Of a DNA stretch of 8,453 nucleotides, positions 1 through 6,501 are shown piece after piece. The notes beneath the pieces were generated by a model. The model worked only from the letters and a program-made list of their open reading frames with translations. It was not told where the DNA came from and searched no databases. Position 1 is the first letter of the stretch. The number at the start of each line of letters is the position of its first letter. A program made the translations under genes and the position numbers. The DNA is from SPGG2 sp964194625 (GTDB lineage: Bacteria; Pseudomonadota; Gammaproteobacteria; Acidiferrobacterales; SPGG2), in assembly GCA_964194625.1 (NCBI GenBank), contig CAXMNC010000193.1:1-8453 (forward strand), read 5' to 3'.

Positions 1-2
1 AA

Positions 3-578
3 TCAGGCCCGGGTTACCCTAGATTCCACCGTATTGGCGTACTCGATCATGCCATGCACCGGCGAATAGCTTATCAGTCGCTTGATCGTGTCTAGCTGCT
101 CGTCGGAAATGTCACCCTTGACCTTAACCTCGGAAACAATCTTGGGCATGCACGATGTGTGCGATTCCGGTCCTTTGACTTCGAACAACACACTGGGGTC
201 AATATCGGTGCGGACATTGATTTCCAGCCCCTCCAGTTTGATGCCGTTGCGCGGGGCATTAAGCGCGATGCTGTTGCACAGACACGCAACGATCGCACCC
301 AGTGCCATCTCCACCGGCTCGGCACGATCCGTCGGCCCCTCGAAACCGATGGCTTCCTCGACCTCGCGCCATGCGCCATAGGGAATCGTGTAATGACGAG
401 TCTCGCGGTCGATACGTTCACCACCGAGTTCATACGGCCCTATGTGGATGGTACTGCGGCCTGAATGGCCTTCCCATATGCCCCGGGCTTCAAGCCCGAG
501 AATCACCGGGGACTCTTTTATTGCGGAACGGAAAGCTTCCAGCTTGTCCAGATCCATACCCGTTACGTAATTGCTCAT
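3..578 (-). CDS. OsmC-family protein with the second conserved cysteine replaced by serine
   Basis: OsmC/Ohr-family proteins are usually cytoplasmic thiol peroxidases that reduce organic hydroperoxides with a pair of cysteines. This 191-residue protein has the family layout: an N-terminal beta region with GPYELGGE (48-55), a central helix EPVEMALGAIVACLCNSI (88-104) carrying the first family cysteine (C99, with C101 two residues on), the strand region GIKLEGLEINVRTDID, and the C-terminal segment ISYSPVHGMIEYANTVES. In that last segment the usual CPV motif reads SPV, so residue 172 is Ser (codon at 63-65). C143 lies elsewhere. The ATG is well placed: GAGGAG stands about six bases upstream. The stop is at the very left edge of the window, so the gene is complete. 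The cyclase gene lies 151 bp upstream on the same strand. Family assignment is secure; peroxidase activity is doubtful because of the missing cysteine. Confidence 0.9.
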   Translation of the reverse strand: MSNYVTGMDLDKLEAFRSAIKESPVILGLEARGIWEGHSGRSTIHIGPYELGGERIDRETRHYTIPYGAWREVEEAIGFEGPTDRAEPVEMALGAIVACLCNSIALNAPRNGIKLEGLEINVRTDIDPSVLFEVKGPESHTSCMPKIVSEVKVKGDISDEQLDTIKRLISYSPVHGMIEYANTVESRVTRA

Positions 579-628
579 GATGATCTCCTCTATTGGTGGG
601 GGATTAATTGGTCATGTGTTTGACGGCC

Positions 629-661
629 TCATAAGTGCTTGGTTTTGATCAACGTTTTCAT
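629..661 (-). CDS. Possible 10-codon ORF or abandoned gene start upstream of the OsmC gene
   Basis: On the minus strand AGGAG (671-675) stands nine bases before an ATG that opens the reading MKTLIKTKHL and then stops. It lies in the gap between the cyclase-TPR gene and the OsmC gene, 50 bases before the OsmC start. The peptide is lysine-rich and has no run of one amino acid typical of attenuator leaders. It could be a translated leader peptide for the OsmC gene, the start of a lost gene, or chance. The good ribosome site is seen directly; the function is not known. Confidence 0.2.
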   Translation of the reverse strand: MKTLIKTKHL

Positions 662-699
662 CTTCGTACTCTCCTCGTCTCAAAGAAACAAACCAACTC

Positions 700-728
700 G
701 ACGACAGGACCTGCCCGGCTCTGCCGTC
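700..728 (-). terminator. Probable rho-independent terminator of the cyclase-TPR gene
   Basis: In the leftward transcript GACGGCAG and CTGTCGTC pair over eight positions, one of them G-U, around a 13-base loop. The hairpin begins one base after the stop codon of the cyclase-TPR gene and is followed by a T-rich stretch (TTGGTTTGTTTCTTT) with interruptions. On the plus strand the same stem has an A-C mismatch, so it suits leftward transcription. The U-tract is imperfect and the loop is large, so termination may be partial. If it works, the OsmC gene needs its own promoter or read-through. Confidence 0.45.
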
Positions 729-729
729 G

Positions 730-2562
730 CTATGCGGGAAACCCCGCTTGCAGCAAGCTCTGACGGTGATGCTCCCGATCCGCAGCTTCGCGGTACGGCA
801 GATTCGCCAGGTACTCCTCGATGGATAAGGTCGGTCGCAGGCGAAGCGCCTTGGCCGCCTCGGCATCCGCCTCGATCGTGTTTCCTAGTTGTGCATGACA
901 GGCGGCCATGTCGGTGTGGTGCATATAGCGTGGAACCAGGATCTGTCGATACGCCTGCAGCGCTTTGTCATAGCGACCCTGCGCGAGCAGGGCCCGGCCG
1001 AGCAGGTGTGCGAAGCTGCTCGCTCCGAGCGGGTCGAGACGCATGGCCTTGTGCAGCCACTCGATTGCTTCGGTGTGACGCCCCAGCCAGGTCATGAGCT
1101 CGCCGCGCTGCGCGAGCATGCGCGGGTCGTTCGGATTCATGGCGAAGGCGCGGTTGTGAAATTGCTCCGCCTGATCCAGCTCACGTTGCTCCATGTTGAT
1201 TTCACACAGGATGCGCAGGCACTCCATGTCGTTCTGATCCAGGGCGAGAGCCTTCTTGGCATTCTCTATCCGCTGGGCACCGGCAACTTCCGGCTCATCG
1301 GTGAACTCGCGAAGCACTGCTTGTCGCAGCGTGCACGCCTTCCAGGCGTAAGCTTGCGCATACTCGGGATCGAGCTCGATCGCCTTCTCGAGGGACTCGA
1401 GCGCCTCGGTATTCGCCTCCGGCGTACCCACGTGATGCAGGATCTTGCTGCGCAGCACGTAGTCGTATGCCGCCATTTCCTGTGGTGGCTTGCGTTTGAT
1501 CCGTTCGATGTTGGCCGCTTCCAGCCGTGCCGGCAATGCACCGACGATCGCCTGGGTGAGTTCGTCCTGAATCTCGAAAATATCGGTCAGCTCGCGGTCG
1601 TAACGCTCGGCCCATATGTGGTTCTCCGTGGCGGCCTCGATCAGCTGCACGGTCACCCGTACCCGGTTGCCGGCCTTGCGGATGCTGCCTTCAACCACGT
1701 AGTGGACGCCGAGCTCCTCGCCGACCGACTGCAGACGAACCGACTCGCCCTTGTAGGTAAACGAGGAATTGCGCGCGATCACGAAAAGATTCGGATAACG
1801 CGACAGCTCGGTGATGATGTCCTCGGTGATACCGTCCGCGAAATAGTCCTGTTCCAGATCACCGCTCATGTTGGTGAACGGGAGCACCGCGATAGACGGC
1901 TTGTCGGGCAGTGTTGGGAGTGTCCTTTCGGCCATCTCCTGAGGCGCCTGCGCCGGGGACCCCTGGTCGGATATATCCAGCACTACCTGATAAGCGCGTA
2001 TCGAATTGGCGATGTTCTTGACCTTTTGCTCGCCCATGAACTTGTATCCGACTGCAGTCTTGCTGCCGATGGCGTCGTGCGCGGTGCCGGAGATGCAGAT
2101 TCCGCCGGGCTCGGCCAAACTCTCCAGGCGGGCGGCTATGTTCACGCCGTCACCGTAGATGTCCCCGCGGTCTTCGATTACATCGCCCAGGTTGACACCG
2201 ATTCGAAACTCGACCTTGCGCTGGCACGGCAGGTCGCGGTTGCGATGCCGGAGCTCCTCTTGCACGGCGACCGCGCAGGAGATGGCGTCGACCACTGCGG
2301 AGAACTGGGCCAGCACGGCGTCCCCAGCGTAGTGTTTGACCTCGCCACGATGCCTCGCGACCATGTCGGAGATGACGTCCAGGTAGGCGGTCACACAGTG
2401 GTGAGTGGCATCCTCATCCTCGCCGGTAAGCCGGCTATAGCCGGCAACGTCGGCGTAGAGAATCGCGGCGAGTTTTCGTGGCAATCGGTCGCTATTCACT
2501 CTGAACAATCCGGCGTCGTGCTGGTTGACGAATTTGGGTACAACCATGGTTCCTGCATTCAT
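730..2562 (-). CDS. Class III adenylate cyclase with TolB-like and TPR regions
   Basis: Predicted soluble cytoplasmic enzyme that makes cyclic AMP from ATP, coupled to a large C-terminal interaction region. The cyclase domain spans about residues 28-195. It has both metal-binding aspartates (D38 in YADVAGYS, D81 in AGDAVLA), the adenine-specifying Lys/Asp pair (K77, D134) and the transition-state Asn/Arg pair (N141, R145 in DGVNIAARLE), so by motif it should be active. Residues 220-345 (IAVLPFTNMSGD, DGITEDIITELSR, YVVEGSIRKAG, IWAERYDRELTDIF) match the TolB-like region often fused to such cyclases. Residues about 365-585 contain several TPR units with the usual A/L/Y spacing (for example LEKAIELDPEYAQAYAWKA). 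No signal peptide or membrane segment is seen. The ATG at 2562 has GCGAGGG just upstream; M6, preceded by GCAGGA, is an alternative start. It is transcribed away from the AraC gene. The signal it senses cannot be told from sequence. Confidence 0.92.
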   Translation of the reverse strand: MNAGTMVVPKFVNQHDAGLFRVNSDRLPRKLAAILYADVAGYSRLTGEDEDATHHCVTAYLDVISDMVARHRGEVKHYAGDAVLAQFSAVVDAISCAVAVQEELRHRNRDLPCQRKVEFRIGVNLGDVIEDRGDIYGDGVNIAARLESLAEPGGICISGTAHDAIGSKTAVGYKFMGEQKVKNIANSIRAYQVVLDISDQGSPAQAPQEMAERTLPTLPDKPSIAVLPFTNMSGDLEQDYFADGITEDIITELSRYPNLFVIARNSSFTYKGESVRLQSVGEELGVHYVVEGSIRKAGNRVRVTVQLIEAATENHIWAERYDRELTDIFEIQDELTQAIVGALPARLEAANIERIKRKPPQEMAAYDYVLRSKILHHVGTPEANTEALESLEKAIELDPEYAQAYAWKACTLRQAVLREFTDEPEVAGAQRIENAKKALALDQNDMECLRILCEINMEQRELDQAEQFHNRAFAMNPNDPRMLAQRGELMTWLGRHTEAIEWLHKAMRLDPLGASSFAHLLGRALLAQGRYDKALQAYRQILVPRYMHHTDMAACHAQLGNTIEADAEAAKALRLRPTLSIEEYLANLPYREAADREHHRQSLLQAGFPA

Positions 2563-2707
2563 TTCCCTCGCCTTCCCGTGCTCTAACCGTATGCGGGTGC
2601 TCTGGGTGGGAGATTAGTGAGCCCCGCGTGCGAATGGGTTCGGGATGTGTGCGGATCCGTCCGGAGTATGAGATATACTGACGCCGGGCCATCAGCCAGA
2701 GAATCCA
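2563..2707. promoter_or_regulatory. Divergent control region with a candidate -10 box for the AraC gene
   Basis: This 145-bp gap separates the leftward cyclase gene from the rightward AraC gene and must hold promoters for both. On the plus strand TATACT (2674-2679) is a good -10 box, placed 28 bases before the GTG start. No convincing -35 box lies 16-18 bases upstream of it, which would fit activator-dependent or weak transcription. An 8-bp palindrome CGGATCCG (2652-2659) sits where a -35 or operator would be expected. No clear promoter was found for the leftward gene. AraC-family regulators often control their own or a divergent promoter, but no paired operator half-sites were recognised. 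Confidence 0.3.
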
Positions 2708-3631
2708 GTGCTTTCGTTGGACAAGCTTTGTGAGAACCTCCAGATTACAGTCCGACCGTTTGCGGTATGTAGCGTCGGACAGGGGGAACGGCTTATGCTT
2801 GGCCCCCGGGATGAGGCCACCGTTCATTACGTGGTAGCTGGGCACGGCACCCTTTTTTTTCCGGATTTCTCCGAGTTTCCTCTACGCCAGAGAACTGCGA
2901 TCGTCGCGCCGACGGGCTCGCTTCACGAGGTAGCGGGAATGAGCGAGCCGGGGCAAATTCCGAATTTCGTACGCAAGTGCCAGCCAGCGGCCCTGGGACT
3001 GGCCGCGGTCGGAAAAAATCCTGACGAAGTGGACGGCGGGGTGGTGATGTTATGCGGTACTGTCGATGTGACTTATCGGTATCTCAACGATTTTTTCGAC
3101 TATCTGCCCGCCCCGATCATTATCCAGGCGAGCTCTGACGACCCGTTATCGCGTTCGTTCGAGGAAATCGTTCGGGAGATGGCGGCGCCGCGCCCGGGAA
3201 CGGACGCTATGTTGAGCGCATTGTTCCAGCAATGCTTCATCGAGTTGCTGCGCAGACAGGCGGGCTACGACTGCGCTATCGAATGGCTTGCCGCTCTGGA
3301 GGATCCTCGGCTGAGCAACATGATTGACGAGATCATCGAAAAGCCAGGGAATCACTACACCTTGGATCTACTCGCCGAAAAGTGCTCGATGAGCCGCACG
3401 ACGTTCTCCGAGCGATTCCGTCAGGCATTTGGCAGATCGCCCATGGACTTCGTGAGAGAGATTCGTCTCAGAGGCGCAGCCCGGTTGTTGAAACAAACGA
3501 AAGATCCCATCAAGACGATTGCAGCACGCATGGGTTACTCCAGTCGGAGCAATTTCAGCCATGCTTTCAGTGAATTCTTTGGCGTTGCGCCAGCCGAGTA
3601 CCGTTCCGGGGCGTCGACAGAGAACGCGTAA
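2708..3631 (+). CDS. AraC-family transcriptional regulator (cupin N-terminal domain)
   Basis: DNA-binding regulator of 307 residues. The N-terminal region (about 1-195) looks like the cupin-type AraC sensor domain: VAGHGTLFF near 43-51, APTGSLHEV near 67-75, the segment GGVVMLCGTVD at 110-120, and the helix MLSALFQQCFIELLRRQ before the linker. The C-terminal region (about 204-300) carries the two helix-turn-helix units: LDLLAEKCSMSRTTFSERFRQAFG and IKTIAARMGYSSRSNFSHAFSEFFGVAPAEYR, the second being the family's most conserved part. Start is GTG; the upstream AGAGA is a weak ribosome site, and a TGA stop at 2669-2671 bounds the frame. Next downstream, in the same direction, is the GFA gene after 86 bp, so the two may be co-regulated. 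The effector is unknown; cupin-type members commonly regulate neighbouring oxidoreductase or detoxification genes. Confidence 0.92.
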   Translation: MLSLDKLCENLQITVRPFAVCSVGQGERLMLGPRDEATVHYVVAGHGTLFFPDFSEFPLRQRTAIVAPTGSLHEVAGMSEPGQIPNFVRKCQPAALGLAAVGKNPDEVDGGVVMLCGTVDVTYRYLNDFFDYLPAPIIIQASSDDPLSRSFEEIVREMAAPRPGTDAMLSALFQQCFIELLRRQAGYDCAIEWLAALEDPRLSNMIDEIIEKPGNHYTLDLLAEKCSMSRTTFSERFRQAFGRSPMDFVREIRLRGAARLLKQTKDPIKTIAARMGYSSRSNFSHAFSEFFGVAPAEYRSGASTENA

Positions 3632-3717
3632 GAGCGCGGCTCGCAGTACTGTTCGTGAATTCTCCATGGAGTAATGCAAGAATGCGCCGGACAAGTCCTT
3701 ACTAGGGAGCACACCAA

Positions 3718-4140
3718 GTGTCTGAACCTCCATTTGCCACTGGTAGCTGCCGATGCGGTGCCATCACGCTGACCCTGAGTGAGAAGCCCAAAATGATGGT
3801 GCAATGCCATTGCCTCGATTGCCAGAAAACGAGTGGTGCCGGCCATACCTCCAATGCCTATTTCGACGAGAAGGCCGTGACCATCCAAGGAGAGGCAACC
3901 GGGTATACCGTCATCGCCGACAGCGGTAACGAGATGACTCGCTATTTTTGTCCCCAATGCGGCAGCCGACTGTACGGGCGCAACAGTGGAAAACCAAATC
4001 TTGTGTCGATTCAGGTGGGCTGCCTCGATGACCACAGCTGGTTTTCGCCCCAAATCGTGCTTTTTACGAGCAGACGACACGATTGGGATATTACTTCTGA
4101 AGAGGTCTCGAACTTCGAAAAAATGCCGCCGCGGTCCTAG
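3718..4140 (+). CDS. GFA/CENP-V family zinc protein
   Basis: Small zinc-binding cytoplasmic protein of the family named for the glutathione-dependent formaldehyde-activating enzyme, which promotes S-hydroxymethylglutathione formation; most family members have unproven activity. All expected cysteines are visible in 140 residues: C11 and C13 (GSCRCG) with C78 and C81 (FCPQCGSRLY) for the structural zinc, and C30, C32, C35 (QCHCLDCQKTSG) for the second site. Length is normal for the family. Start is GTG with AGGGAG about eight bases upstream. It follows the AraC gene in the same direction, and the broken DUF1772 gene lies downstream, so the three may once have been one unit. No adhI-like formaldehyde dehydrogenase gene is in the window, which argues against a dedicated formaldehyde role. 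Confidence 0.92.
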   Translation: MSEPPFATGSCRCGAITLTLSEKPKMMVQCHCLDCQKTSGAGHTSNAYFDEKAVTIQGEATGYTVIADSGNEMTRYFCPQCGSRLYGRNSGKPNLVSIQVGCLDDHSWFSPQIVLFTSRRHDWDITSEEVSNFEKMPPRS

Positions 4141-4325
4141 TTTAGGAAGAGTAGCGACGGTGGCCAACACGCAGACGCGGTCGGTCGCAGAAGCGATCTT
4201 GTTGTCCAGATAGCGGGCCTTCGGACGGCAGTTTGACCCTAATAGCGAAGGACGGGCCGAGAGTCGTCCCGTGCTTATCGACAGATAGCTTACAGATTAT
4301 TCCGGTCACATGGTTTACACAATCA

Positions 4326-4350
4326 GGCATTTGGGGAGACCCCAGATGCC
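4326..4350. repeat. Strong 11-bp hairpin with a 3-base loop
   Basis: GGCATTTGGGG and CCCCAGATGCC form an 11-bp stem around AGA, with one G-U pair when read on the plus strand. It lies in the gene-poor stretch 4141-4867, about 190 bases after the GFA stop. No T-run follows on either strand, so it is not a standard rho-independent terminator. It could be an RNA-stabilising structure, a protein site, or part of an old repeat. A second copy was not found in the window. Confidence 0.6.
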
Positions 4351-4410
4351 CGGGAAAGAGTGTTGCGCATTTAACAGTATTTGAACACCTTATTACGCGT
4401 ACTACACCAA

Positions 4411-4575
4411 CCACGCTGAACCAGTCGCTGGCATCACTTAAACCGACCGGACCCCGCCGCCGAGAACGTTTGGGCCGACTACGTCGCCACTTGGACGGCC
4501 TGGAACCATGTCCGGACAGCAGCGGCGCTTTTGGCGAGCGGTATCTTCTGGGCACATTTTCGACACAGTGCCTAG
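4411..4575 (+). pseudogene. Frameshifted 3' end of a DUF1772/anthrone-oxygenase-like gene
   Basis: Two frames together give a recognisable C-terminus. One frame reads TLNQSLASLKPT, like the family's NVPLN..LA segment. After a one-base shift near 4440-4450 the next frame reads DPAAENVWADYVATW and then TAWNHVRTAAALLASG, ending in TAG at 4573. The W..Y...WT.WNHVRT pattern is typical of the end of small membrane proteins of the DUF1772/anthrone-oxygenase-like group. The N-terminal membrane helices expected upstream were not found, so the gene is both truncated and frameshifted. The left limit given here is approximate. Its position behind the AraC and GFA genes suggests a decayed member of the same cluster. 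The assignment rests on motif memory only. Confidence 0.5.
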
Positions 4576-4642
4576 TCCGTTTATGACACACGCGCACGCA
4601 AGGTGTTGAGTTTTTGAGAATACCGTTGGCTTAAGATCTGGC

Positions 4643-4669
4643 GACCACCTGATGAGAGACCAGGAGGTC
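4643..4669. repeat. Short imperfect hairpin upstream of the HEAT-repeat gene
   Basis: GACCACCTG and CAGGAGGTC pair over eight of nine positions around a 9-base loop. It lies about 200 bases before the HEAT-repeat start, in otherwise non-coding DNA. No T-run follows. It could be part of a leader structure or an operator, or be chance. Confidence 0.3.
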
Positions 4670-4705
4670 ACTCGCAAAGTCTGTCGCTAATCTCACTGAT
4701 GTGTC

Positions 4706-4858
4706 ATGTTACGCGAGTTGCTTAACAGCATCATTGATCCCGCATGTATTGGCCGCAAACCGTATTCAGGCGAGGGTTTCTGCGATTTTCCGAGCTATCG
4801 GATTGCACGCGTGATGCCGATCGGCTACGGGTTCCGCAGAATACTCGAGAGAAAGTAG
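4706..4858 (+). CDS. Doubtful 50-residue ORF just before the HEAT-repeat gene
   Basis: An ATG-started frame reads MLRELLNSIIDPACIGRKPY, continues through FCDFPSYRIARVMPIGYGF and ends RRILERK. It stops nine bases before the HEAT-repeat start, and its stop codon overlaps that gene's AGGGG ribosome site. A TGA stop closely precedes the ATG and no Shine-Dalgarno sequence is seen. The composition (Y, F, R, G, P spread evenly) looks more like the C-terminal end of a real protein than random DNA, so a remnant of a lost gene is as likely as a small functional protein. I do not recognise the family. Confidence 0.25.
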   Translation: MLRELLNSIIDPACIGRKPYSGEGFCDFPSYRIARVMPIGYGFRRILERK

Positions 4859-4867
4859 GGGTGTGGT

Positions 4868-6490
4868 ATGTCGATGAAGGGCACTAACAAACAGCACGGG
4901 TACGATGATCTTTGCCGGCGCAAGCGCATACGGCGTTTACAGGGTATGCAGATACCGCGTGTTGGAGTAGTTGTGAATGCGCTGTTGTCGGTGGCAATTG
5001 TGCTCAGTGCAGCGCGAGCACAGGCCAACGGCTGGGAGCACGCTGCGATTCCTTTTGATGCGCTGGTGAAAGCGCTGGACTTAGAGTGGCCGGAAACACG
5101 CCGCACGGCGGCGGAATCTTTAGGGTTTCGCGGCCAGCGCGAGGCGGTCGAGCCCCTTCTCGCGCGTCTCGCGAAGCCGGAGGAAAACCCGCACGTTCGG
5201 AGGGCACTGTATCTTGCGCTCGGTCGCCTGGGTGATGGGCGTGGCGTTACCGCGTTAACGGCCTGTCTGACTGAAGAGGCACGAGAGGAATTACGTAGCG
5301 ATTGTGCCACGGCACTCGGAATGCTTGGCCAAACCAGCGCATTGCCACGTCTGCTGACGGCGCTTCGCGAAGATGCTTCTTTCCTGGTAAAAAACCGTGT
5401 GGTCGAGGCGCTTGGTAACTTCTCGCATGAAGCTGCCGTGGCCGCGCTTACGGCACGGGTAGAAGACGACGGCAATCGTAACCTGCGTCAGCGTGCAATC
5501 CGCGCGCTTGGTCAAACAGGGTCGAAGGCGGCCGGCGAACCCTTGTTAGAAGCGCTTGTGGCCACGGACAATGATAACGAACGTATCATGCTCGTCCAAG
5601 CGCTGAGACAACTACGGCCGCGCACGGCGACAAAGCCGCTCACCAAGCTCCTAGCGCAGACCAATAACGCGCAACTGCGTACGGAGATTGTGCTCGCACT
5701 CGGCGCCATCCGTGATGGTGATGCTTACCCTACGTTGGTGGATATGTTAGCGGACGATGTGCCTGCCGTGCGCTATTTCGCTGTCCGGGGTCTGCATGAG
5801 CTTGGCCGACCGGAAGCCGTGACCCCGATCGGTGAGGTTTCGTTGAAGATTGCGAAGCGACTGGAGAAACAATCGACCGATAAACTGCTCGCAGATCCGC
5901 TGGCACCGCTAAGTGATCTCAGTTTCCAGGTAGTCGCATTGCGTGCGCTCACCGAACTTGATGCGCCGCGCGCACTGCCAGTGTTGCTAAAAGGTACGCG
6001 CCCGCGAGAGATTCCGCGAGGCTCCGCCATGGCCCTAAAGCTGGCCGAGGGGTTTTACCAACAACGCCGAATCGCGCTTTACGGCTTAGGCTATACGGGC
6101 TCTCGCGAGGCGGCGGCGGTACTTGCGGGCCCGGCGGGACTCGGTGATCCTGACTTCCGGTTACGCGCCGTGGCCGCACGCTCGCTGGGTGTGCTGGGGT
6201 TTGCCGGTGCCGGCGAGAAGCTGCAGCGCTCGCTTGCCGACCCCGCCGCTGACGTGCGCTGGACTGCAGCGGCGGTGCTCGGTCGTCTGGGCAACGAAAA
6301 AACGGTGGAACCCCTAAGACAGCGACTCGCTGATACCAATGCGGAGGTGCGTAAACAGGCGGCGCTGAGTTTGGGTTATCTAGGCGACGTTCGCGCGGTT
6401 GAGACACTACGACGTGTCGCACGCCATGACGAAATCGCTGCCGTACGCGAGGCGGCTGCACACAGCGTGCGTCTACTTTCGGAACAATGA
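4868..6490 (+). CDS. Secreted HEAT-repeat protein
   Basis: Protein of 540 residues made almost wholly of HEAT repeats of the PBS-lyase type, a scaffold for protein binding; no enzyme domain is visible. About 12 repeats follow the pattern PLL..L.D....VR..A..ALG.LG, at about 61-313 and 405-538. Between them (about 314-400) is a less regular linker with charged and proline-rich stretches. A typical signal sequence starts at M27: MQIPRVGVVVNALLSVAIVL, then SAARAQA with likely cleavage after A53. There is no lipobox cysteine, so the product should be periplasmic or exported. The upstream ATG at 4868 has AGGGG six bases before it, while M27 (4946) has no good ribosome site; the longer start adds 26 basic residues before the signal. 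It converges on the cyclase-family gene. Partner and pathway are unknown. Confidence 0.85.
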   Translation: MSMKGTNKQHGYDDLCRRKRIRRLQGMQIPRVGVVVNALLSVAIVLSAARAQANGWEHAAIPFDALVKALDLEWPETRRTAAESLGFRGQREAVEPLLARLAKPEENPHVRRALYLALGRLGDGRGVTALTACLTEEAREELRSDCATALGMLGQTSALPRLLTALREDASFLVKNRVVEALGNFSHEAAVAALTARVEDDGNRNLRQRAIRALGQTGSKAAGEPLLEALVATDNDNERIMLVQALRQLRPRTATKPLTKLLAQTNNAQLRTEIVLALGAIRDGDAYPTLVDMLADDVPAVRYFAVRGLHELGRPEAVTPIGEVSLKIAKRLEKQSTDKLLADPLAPLSDLSFQVVALRALTELDAPRALPVLLKGTRPREIPRGSAMALKLAEGFYQQRRIALYGLGYTGSREAAAVLAGPAGLGDPDFRLRAVAARSLGVLGFAGAGEKLQRSLADPAADVRWTAAAVLGRLGNEKTVEPLRQRLADTNAEVRKQAALSLGYLGDVRAVETLRRVARHDEIAAVREAAAHSVRLLSEQ

Positions 6491-6501
6491 TGCGCTAGAA
6501 G

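Noticed and set aside
889..2586. Open frame of 565 codons on the plus strand opposite the cyclase-TPR gene
   Set aside because: It lies antisense to a gene with clear catalytic motifs; its translation shows no domain and follows from the codon bias of the other strand.
4233..4586. Plus-strand frame of 117 codons as an intact gene
   Set aside because: Only a short middle segment resembles a family, and the matching end lies in another frame; it is better read as part of a broken gene.
4142..4597. Minus-strand frame of 151 codons
   Set aside because: No ribosome site or recognisable domain, composition rich in R, S and P, and it opposes the DUF1772-like remains on the plus strand.
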